Positions 56,333 through 64,000 of a stretch of 64,000 bases of DNA are shown here, piece by piece. A program made the position numbers and the translations under genes. Numbering within the stretch: position 1 is the stretch's first letter; each line of letters opens with the position of its first letter. Below the pieces are notes generated by a model. It ran no database searches. It had not been told where the DNA came from and saw only the letters and a list, made by a program, of their open reading frames with translations. The DNA is from Arachis hypogaea. Its lineage: Eukaryota > Streptophyta > Magnoliopsida > Fabales > Fabaceae. The DNA lies in assembly GCF_003086295.3 (NCBI RefSeq), contig NC_092048.1:70288841-70352840 (forward strand). The letters run 5' to 3'.

Positions 56333-57424
56333 TGTTTTCTCATCACACTACTTTTTTCTCTTATCTCTATTTCCTCTCTTCTTTTCTCTTCCCCTTTCTT
56401 GTTTCCTTGCTCCAACCATCATCCATCACTATCATTCACCACCCACCATACTCCCATTTGGTTACTTAGTTTGTTAGTTATTGCATTAGTTAGTTTAATT
56501 TTCTATTTTGGTACTAAGTGTTGGATGATTGAGTTGATTTGTTAATTCTGTTGAGATATTGCTGCTGAATTATTGATATTGTTGTTGCGAAATATTGTTG
56601 GATATCTTCATTGAGATCATACTTTGTTGCTTGGTATTGAGTTTTGAATGTTGAATTTTGTGCATACCAAGTACTCATAACATTGCCTCCATGAATATTT
56701 TTGAATTTCTAAATTGCATGGTTTAGCTAGCCACCATGTAATTGAATTTTATTATCTATCATTAGGCAATTTGTTCTTAGTTGATGCATTTTTTGTTAGG
56801 TGATGCTTGTTTATGATTGATTTTTATTTAAGTCACCTAGTTAATGCATTGAAATTAAGGAATTGTGAAATTGAATCATAAGCATACCTAGTGACATTTT
56901 TTGAGCTTTTTAAGCCTTGTGGACTATGCTTGCCATGTTTTCCATTTCATGTCATTTAGGTGTCGCAAACAAACCTTTCTCTGTCATCCATTTCATAATT
57001 TCTTAATTTTTGCAATACTTTTATGCTCCTTTTTTTCTTGTTTGTTTATGTTAACCTACAAGTTTTCTTTAAAGTATTTCAAACACACTAGAATGAGTGA
57101 AGTGCATGTTTCTTTTGTTTAATTGTGACATAGCTTTCTTTGCTAGTGTGTGTGCTCTAAACCACGCAACTTAGAATTCACATACTTGTTTCCTTCATGT
57201 CACAGACTAATTCACTCATTTCATTTTAGTGATTCTTACCTCATTCCGACAATCTATGCTTCCTTGTTTTTGCATTTACTCGTCTTACGGTGTTATTTCC
57301 TCTTTTTCATGAATGATTCATCATAAGAAACAAGGGAAGCGGGAGAAAGAGCACGCAGCAGTCGATTGATCCACCAGCTGAAGGTGGCAATCCGAAGTCG
57401 CCATACTCCCTTGCTCATCCTTTA
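56333..57424 (+). other. E2 spacer and residual ORF2 region
   Basis: T-rich, no credible gene. Around 57306-57360 a short basic frame (KKQGKREKEH) resembles the N-terminus of B ORF2 in composition only; the PF20167-like domain is absent. Confidence 0.5.
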
Positions 57425-57463
57425 TGCACCGAGGACGGTGCAAACCCTTAAGTGTGGGGAGGT
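57425..57463 (+). promoter_or_regulatory. E2 internal RGGA hairpin and polypurine-like tract
   Basis: TGCACCG-AGGA-CGGTGCA (7-bp stem, 57425-57442), then CTTAAGTGTGGGGAGGT. The stem is unrelated to that of B, but the loop is the same. Confidence 0.8.
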
Positions 57464-58872
57464 CGTCACCGATCGGCAATCTTGGGTGACAAATTCTAAT
57501 TCCAAACACTTGCACAGTTTATTTTTTCTTAGTTTGTATATATTTTAGAGCTTCAATTGCATTTTTCTTAGTTTATTGCATGTCTTTGCATACATATAAT
57601 AAGGTTAGTTAAAATAATGAAAATCTTCCAAGAAATTTATCTATAGGGCATTCATATCCTAATTGATTTGAGTTGGTATTTATTTTATTGAAACTTACTT
57701 GAAATATATTGTGGAACATGTTTTTGAGCTAAGAACACTTAAGCATGTGAGTTTGAGCCTCATTGTGTGGTTATATCATATAACCACTATTTTCATTCTT
57801 GTGTGTATTATTCTCTTTTTATGATTGCAATCTTTGATTTGTTTGATTCTTTATGTCTATTATTTGATGTATATATGTATTTATATGATTGAGCCCTTCA
57901 TTTGAATTAGGTCACTTACCCAAATAGCCTACCTTTTATCCACCATTGTTAGCCAACTTTGAGCCTATTTTAATCCCCTTTTGTTCTTAATTTTAGCACA
58001 TCATCAACCCTAAGTGAAAAACAATAAATGTCCCTTATTTGAATCTTTGATTAGCTTAGGATAGTAAAAGTGTTCATCATATAAGTGTGGGGAAGCTTGG
58101 GAACATTGGTTGAAATAAAAGTGTATTTTCATTGAGAATTTTGAAAATTGGGTACATGCTCATGCATTAAATACTTAAACCATATGCATTGACACTCTTG
58201 TATATATTCTGTATTAAAAAAAAGAGACAAAAAATAATAAATAGGGGAGAAAATGCCACAAAGTTTGAAAAATAAAAGAACAATGCATATGTGACATGAA
58301 ATGAAAGAATGCATGAGTATGTGAAAGAGCGAGTAATGGGTAGTTAGGTTTGCATTTGAATTGTATAGGTTCTTATGTAGGTTAGGTGAGAGCTTAAGTT
58401 AGTCAAATATTCAAATTTCAATCTCACTTGACCATATGCATCCTTACCCTTACCCTAGCCCCATTACAACCATGAAAAGTCCTCATGATTCTTGTATGCA
58501 TACATTGAATAATTGTTAATTGTTAGTTGAAGAACAAATCTTAGAAAGCTTTATTAGAAGAGAATTGAGTGAGTTAACCCTAAACACTTAAGCGACTAGA
58601 GTGTATACACATCCGGTGAGGGGTTTGATTGCTCAAATTCTATGTTTCCGCCTTTGATTATCTCCTTTCTTGCAAGTTGTTAACTCTTTTCAATAAATCA
58701 ATTCAATTGTGGATTTGATTTGATTGTTGTTGCTTTAGCCCTTATGTTATATATGTATTTTTCGAATTTGGTTTATTTTAACTAAGTAGTTGCATTCATT
58801 TAGATAGATTGCATATAAGTAGTTTCCTTTCATTGAATAAATATAATACCCCTTGTTTCTTTCTTGAGTTTA
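57464..58872 (+). other. E2 3' non-coding region
   Basis: No gene. A further tract ATAAGTGTGGGGAAG is at about 58080. Several sentences match the B 3' region, e.g. GCCTACCTTTTAT (57927; 33637 in B2). Confidence 0.65.
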
Positions 58873-58907
58873 GCATGAGGACATGCCATTGTTTAAGTGT
58901 GGAGATG
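58873..58907 (+). promoter_or_regulatory. E2 3' RGGA hairpin and polypurine tract
   Basis: GCATG-AGGA-CATGC, then GTTTAAGTGTGGAGATG abutting the LTR. Confidence 0.8.
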
Positions 58908-59576
58908 TGATAAATCCACATTTCATGGTATTTATTTTGTCTAATTAGGTGAATTTTATCAACTTTTCTTACACTTATTCAATGAAATAGTTTGGTTTTG
59001 TAAATTTTTCATAAATTGTGCTCAAAATTTTTAGGCCCTTAATTGCTAAATTTTATTTACTTTAATTTTATTTGATGCCTTGATGTGTTTATTGAGTGAT
59101 TTCAAGCTTGTAAGGCAATGATTTGATTGAAGGAATGAAGAAAAAGCATGTAAAAGTGGAGAATTTATGAAGAAATGGAGTTCGGAGCTTTTAATCCTAC
59201 TTATGTTTGTGGTCAATGGCTAGGATAGGTAACCTTGACTCTCAATCCTTGCCAAGAGGTTTCTAGCACTTGAATTTTCCTTTCCTTGCTTTATTTGTTT
59301 TTACTTTTAATTCCTTGCATTCTTGTTTCATTTCTTGCTATTTACATTTCTTGCATCTTGCCATCAAATCCCATTGCCCTATAGCCAATAATTGAGCACT
59401 TAATTACAATTCCTAGGGAAGACGACCCGGGAATTCGAACTCCCGGTTAATGTTTATTTTGAATTGTGACTATTCTTTGAATTAAACTTTGATTGAGAGT
59501 TAATTGTTGATTTAGACCATGCTTGCAACGAAATTCTATTTTGTAAAATTCCATATCAATATTAATTCTTACATCA
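58908..59576 (+). repeat. E2 3' LTR with internal deletion
   Basis: 669 bp, TGATAAATCC...TTACATCA. Sequence present in the 5' copy upstream of 53770 is missing at about 59195-59205. Confidence 0.88.
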
Positions 59577-59802
59577 GACTCCACTGACAACACATAACGA
59601 TAATTAGAATCAATTATATGAATAAAATATAAATAAAATAGCAGGTTAAAATATGTATTGTTACTTTTGAGTAAGTGGTATTGCTCCTAGTCCAAGCTCC
59701 TATCAACAAATTGACACTAGCCACGACATTCACTCCCATTACCAAACAAACAAACATTGAGAGGGTAATCAATCTCCTTGCAATCATACCATGATGCAAC
59801 AC
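59577..59802 (-). pseudogene. Plant mobile domain gene, downstream fragment
   Basis: Minus strand directly beyond solo LTR G: ASWYDCKEIDYPLN, matching the RASRYDCKEIDGPL-type segment of plant mobile domain (PF10536) proteins. It continues the fragment at 61265-61700. The rest, to about 59600, is degraded; a possible intron donor GTAACA follows. E2 interrupts it on the left. Confidence 0.75.
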
Positions 59803-61264
59803 TGATGCATCCGCATCTTAAGCACTTTTCTTGGGCATTTCTCATTTTTGCTTGGTAATTATATGATTTTTAAGACTATTCTTCTAGTACTTTGATTTCC
59901 TTATTTCATGATTCTTGTAGGGAAATTTTAGGAAAAGAGAAGCAAAAGCACAAGGAGGAACGAAGAATTGAAGATAAGTGTAAAGAGAATTCGTGGATGC
60001 TTTCAACCCTGACCTATTCACACTCTAACAAGAAAAACTTGAGCTATAGAGGTCCCAATAATGCGGTTCCAGAGGCATTAGAAAGCCAAATTTTAGAGTT
60101 TTCCACTGATATATAATAAGTCATACTTTCTTTCTGGCATCATGGCGCTAAATGCCATGACATTAGTGTTTAGCACCAGTCCACAAAGCAACCTTGGCAC
60201 CAAACGGCACGACTTCAAGTTTGGCGCCAGTTCCTGCACCAAGGGTGCTTCCCACATCTTCAGCAATGAAGTCTCGTGTATTTAATTTATATTTGAATTT
60301 ATTTTTAATTAGAAAAAGATATTATTTAGGTTTTTTAAATTTAAATTAGGAAGTTATTTTAACCACTCTGGTTAAGATAAGATTAGTTTTAGAATTTGAA
60401 TTTGAATTCGAATTTGAATTAGTAAAAATTTTAGTATAAATAAGTGAGATCACTCACAGAGAGGCCACTCTCTTGTGTCTCTCTCATTCTCTCTTCTTCT
60501 AAAATTTACAATTTTAATTTCTTAAGGATTCTCTGAAGAACATGAGTTTCTAATTCTCCTCGGTTAAGGTTAAGAGCTTTGTTAATTCTGTGGTTTAATA
60601 CATTAGCATTTCTACCTTTAATTTATGCAATTGATTACTTTTTAAGAAAAGGTTTTCATTCTTTATCTTAAAGGGTTTGAATATGTTGGGAAACAATTCT
60701 TCTCTGATTTGAATAAGTTGATTAATTGAATTAAGGTTGAAAACTGATTCTCATATTTCTTATGTTTTGAAACTGGTTTGATAACTGACATAAAATTAAC
60801 TAGGGGAGATTCTTATGAAATGTGTGGTTTTATATATCAGTGGGCGTTCTTCAACTCTTTTCATAAATAATTGACTGAGGGATTAGCGATTAATTAGGTT
60901 AAAGAGAAATTAAATCACCAAGGGATTACGGTTTAATTACTAATGATTTGCCATAAAAGTATCTTTGCATGATTAAGGTGGAAAGTGAAAAATATTAATC
61001 CGGATGTTTTAGCATCTCCAAAGCCTTGACTCTTTCAATCATATTATCTTTATGTTACTCATTGTCTTGCCTTTATTTCCTTACTGTTTATGTTTCAAAG
61101 TTTTTAAAACCCAAATTTTGATTGTCTAACCAGAATAATCAATTAACTATTACTTGCTTAATCCGTTAATCCTCGTGGGATCGACACTCACTCACCTGAG
61201 TTTATTACTTGATACGACTCAGTACACTTGCCGGTGTTTTGTGGTTTTGTAAAATTCCCCATCA
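59803..61264 (+). repeat. Solo LTR G
   Basis: 1462 bp with inverted ends TGATG...CATCA, no internal region or primer site. TATA box GTATAAATAAG at 60434. It has decayed TGGCGCTAAATGCCA units (about 60140-60240) and the block CGTGGGATCGACACTCACTC (61173-61192), so it is related to the A/D/F LTRs. Flank AACAC (59798-59802) recurs at 61267-61271. Confidence 0.85.
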
Positions 61265-61700
61265 ACAACACAGTTCCCTAAAAAGATGTGCAAGAGTTAC
61301 TGCGCTACAACTGTAACTGCAAATCCATTGAAAATCTCATAACAGTGGTCGATACTTCGCATGGATATAGGTCATCAATTTATCGGTGAAGAGAGGGATA
61401 CTAAGTAAATATAAGATGTGGTACCTCACATACCATTAAAAAAGACTCCCAGATGTCTAAACACTATGTGTCTCTAATATGGCGAGTCCATGATAGCCTT
61501 ATGTAACATCTAGAGTTAGTAAACCAACTTGGTTCCACGTCAAAAATTGCCAGGCACTTGTTGACCAAGAAGTCATGACTATTATTTATCCTTCCAGTAA
61601 TGACCTCTCCATTAATTAATAGCTCATATATATGTGCCACATCTTATAATGTAACCGTGTACTCACCCATCACTAAGTGAAAGGTTTAGGTCTCCCTCCT
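61265..61700 (-). pseudogene. Plant mobile domain (MAIN-like) gene, upstream fragment
   Basis: Minus strand from about 61700: RWRRET-stop-TFHLVMGEYTVTL, then DVAHIYELLINGEVITG, CLAIFDVEPSW, YIRLSWTRHIRD, RYHILYLL...LFTDK, YIHAKYRPLL and TLAHLFRELC at the G border. This is the order of conserved segments of the plant mobile domain (PF10536), known from MAIN/MAIL1 host proteins and from transposon-borne copies. Stops (e.g. in TL-stop-DVA) and one frame change near 61450 disable it. It is the only non-LTR-element protein trace in the window. Whether it was a host gene or transposon cargo cannot be told. Confidence 0.88.
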
Positions 61701-61750
61701 CCACCTTTTGTCTAGAGTAGTAAGTAATCAGGTTTGTCCTATAATCTAAC

Positions 61751-63011
61751 TGGTGCACAAAACTGACTCTGTAAGTTTCGCACAGATAGACCGGCAAGTG
61801 CACCAGGTCGTACAAGTAATACCTCAGGTGAGTGAGGGTCGATCCCACGGAGATTGTTGGTTTGAACAAGCAATGGCTATCTTGTAGATCTCAGTTAGGC
61901 GGATAGAAAATATAGTTGTCACAAAAAATTGCATAAAAATAGAATAAAGATAAAATTACTTAATTGGTGTGAAATCAGTGATGAGATAACGGTTAAAGCT
62001 TTGGAGATGCTTCTTCCTTCTGGATCAACTTTTCTCACCATCTACTCCAACTTCTAATGATTCATTCCATGGCAAGCTGTGAATTATTAACGTCGGGTCA
62101 GCGGTCATTAATCTCCTTTGCTTCAGATTAAACGCCGGGTCAGCAGTCATCCAATTTGAACGGGGGTGAAGCTCTAGTAGTCCATTCCCTTGGTGATCCT
62201 ACTCAAAGCGCCACAGACAATGTCGAATCTTCCGAATCAGAGAATGTTGCGTCTTTTGGTTCTAGCCAATACCACAAAGGCCCTAATCACCCCGCACCTC
62301 GGCTGAACTGATGTCTCGTGAAGTCCCCAATGAAGTCGTGGATTAGCCGTCTAAGAGATGTATAATCAAACTTGTGGTTCAGTACTATCCCGTGAAGGAC
62401 TCGTACAAACCCATGTGAATAGTGATGACGGTCAAGTTACACTCCCAATTCATTAGGATGAAGAACGAAGATGCATCTTAGAATAGAATCAAGCATAGAT
62501 TGAAATAGAATGGTGATATTATTAATCCATAAGAATCAGCAGAGCTCCTAACCTTAACCTAGGAGGTTAGTGACTCATACTCTACAATATGATGTTTGGA
62601 AATAAAAGTGGGAGAAGAAGAAGATCCTAAACAAGGGTGATCTCCTCCTATATATGCTAATTTGATAACTAAGAATTACAGAAATAAGATTATATGTTTC
62701 TGGAAAGCCCAAGATGTTGAAAGCGAGCCATTTGAAATTCTGTAGCTCCAGAAGTGCTCCTTCGAGTGCATGGAGGTCAAAATCTGACAGCACCTACAGT
62801 CCTTTCTCTGTCTCTGAATCGGTCATTGTTAAAACTCCTCAATTTCAGCCAGAAAATACCTGAAATCACCATAATACACACAAACTCAAAGTAGAATCCA
62901 AAAATATGAATTTTTCACTAAAACATATGAAAATATAATAAAACCTAAATAAAACATAATGAAAACTATATGAAAATGATGCCAAAAAGCGTATAAAATA
63001 TCCACTCATCA
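61751..63011 (-). repeat. LTR F (3' LTR)
   Basis: TGGTGCACAAAAC...CCACTCATCA on the plus strand, 1261 bp; related to LTR D. The right flank (CACCAAACTC) is the end of an A-type internal region, so this is the 3' LTR. Confidence 0.85.
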
Positions 63012-64000
63012 GAACACCAAACTCCCAAGCAACCAAAAACAAGTAGGATTAAAAAGAAATAGAAGCATACAATAAATCTCAGAGTTCTCAATGAAGCTCA
63101 GTTTCAATTAGATAAGCCGGACTAGTAGCTTTTTGCTTCTGAATAGTATTGGCATCTCACTTTCCTTTGAAGCTCAGAATGTTTGGCATGTTTAGGAACT
63201 TAGAATCCATATAATATTATTGATTCTCCTAGTTTAGTTCTTTTTTATTCTTGAACACAGCTTCTTTAGAGTCTTGGCAGTGACCCTAAGCGCTTTGTTT
63301 TCCATTATTACCACCGAATACATAAATGCCACGGACACCTAATTGGGTGAACTCCTTAGGATTGTGATTCAGCTTTGCTAGAATCCCTAGCCAGTGGTGT
63401 CCAGAGTTCTTAAGCATACTCTTTTTGCTTTGGATCACGACTTTAACTACTTAGTCTCAAGCTTTTCACTTGACACCTTCACACCACAAGCATATAGTTA
63501 GGGGAGGAATTCACTTGAACTATTTAGGCCAAGATTTTTCTTCTTTTAGGCCCTCCTAACCATTGCTACGCAAAGCCTTGGATCCTTGCTCTTGCCTTTT
63601 AGTTTAAAGAACTATTGGCTTTTTGCTCTTGCCTTATGGTTTAAAGAGCTATTGGCTTTTTTCTTTTTCTGCTTGCTTTTTTTTTTCACTTTTTCTTTTT
63701 TTTTTTTATTGATGCTTTTTCTTACTTCAAGAATCAATTTTTGGATTTTTCAGATCACTAATAATACTTCACTTTTATTATCATTCTTTCCAGAGCCAAC
63801 ATTCTTAACTCCAACATCAAATATGCACTGTTCATTCATGCATTCAGAAAATAAAAGCAATGCCACCACATCAAATAATTGAACTATTTTTAATATATAA
63901 CTTAAAATTCAAGTATCTTACTTTTATTTTTCAAATAAAATTTTTCTTTAAAGTAAGGTGAGAGATGCATGGAATATTTCATAGCTTTAAGACATAAATA
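63012..64000 (-). other. F 3' untranslated region
   Basis: Matches the A1/A2/A3 3' UTR, including GGATCC-AAGGCTTTG (minus, about 63588-63560) and a purine run (minus) near 63690. The RGGA hairpin before the LTR has lost its second arm. No gene. Confidence 0.75.

Larger units (their letters stand above)
53600..59576 (+). mobile_element. E2: non-autonomous LTR retrotransposon with truncated 5' LTR
   Basis: 5' LTR fragment, near-perfect tRNA-Asp primer site, ORF1, hairpin, palindrome array, hairpin/polypurine modules, 3' LTR. No pol, and ORF2 reduced to traces. The left boundary is approximate because the LTR start (TGATAAATCC, present in the 3' LTR) is missing. Its right flank is the plant-mobile-domain pseudogene. 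Confidence 0.85.
61751..64000 (-). mobile_element. F: A-type LTR retrotransposon, cut by the window edge
   Basis: Minus-strand element: 3' LTR 61751-63011 and the 3' part of the internal region to 64000. The rest lies to the right. Inserted next to the plant-mobile-domain pseudogene. Confidence 0.85.

Noticed and set aside
59892..60116. 74-codon frame in LTR G
   Set aside because: Within the LTR, Lys/Glu-rich by composition, no homologous frame elsewhere.

Overview
The window looks like gene-poor, repeat-dense nuclear DNA of a flowering plant. No intact host gene is visible. Almost all of it is LTR retrotransposon sequence whose reverse transcriptase, integrase and tRNA-Asp primer sites fit the env-class (Athila-like) branch of the Ty3/gypsy group. 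The abundant CTGGCGTT-N-AACGCCAG units and the LTR vocabulary (TGATGAGCGGATA...) remind me of peanut (Arachis). That is recollection, not something proved here.

I name the elements by family letter. LTR D (minus strand, about 1.09 kb) has been blown apart to 2496-53261. Element B1 (2532-22925, minus, TSD ACCAG) sits in D, and element A1 (12220-22756, plus, TSD AAGGG) sits in the 5' LTR of B1. Element A2 (23177-52449, plus, TSD ACTAT/ACTGT) also sits in D. A3 (27386-46003, minus, TSD TGCCT) sits inside the A2 gag gene, and B2 (28212-36167, plus, TSD CTCCT) sits in the 3' LTR of A3. The stack is therefore four deep (D, A2, A3, B2). Outside it lie E1 (1-2495, truncated), E2 (about 53600-59576), a decayed plant-mobile-domain gene (59577-61700, minus) split by solo LTR G (59803-61264), and element F (61751 to the right edge, minus).

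Gene content: A1 has gag, RT, RNase H and integrase plus a downstream env-position ORF2 resembling the PF20167 'putative plant transposon protein' domain. A3 has gag, protease, RT and RNase H but no integrase. A2 keeps only gag and protease. B and E have no pol; they carry an unrecognised ORF1, and B also an ORF2 of the PF20167 type. All coding frames are broken. B and E therefore look non-autonomous, dependent on A-like partners with the same primer type.

Most interesting: (1) a hairpin with hexaloop AGRCAA/C lies 39-51 nt after the first ORF stop in A, B and E elements, with compensatory stem changes. (2) A second hairpin with an RGGA loop and freely changing stems precedes the polypurine tract and recurs internally in every family. 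(3) B1 has a 1989-bp GT-AG intron that is exactly absent from B2, so B2 descends from a spliced RNA. (4) A3 carries the 5' half of a tRNA-Cys at a deletion junction. (5) Three families carry unrelated but equally palindromic repeat arrays in the same spacer.
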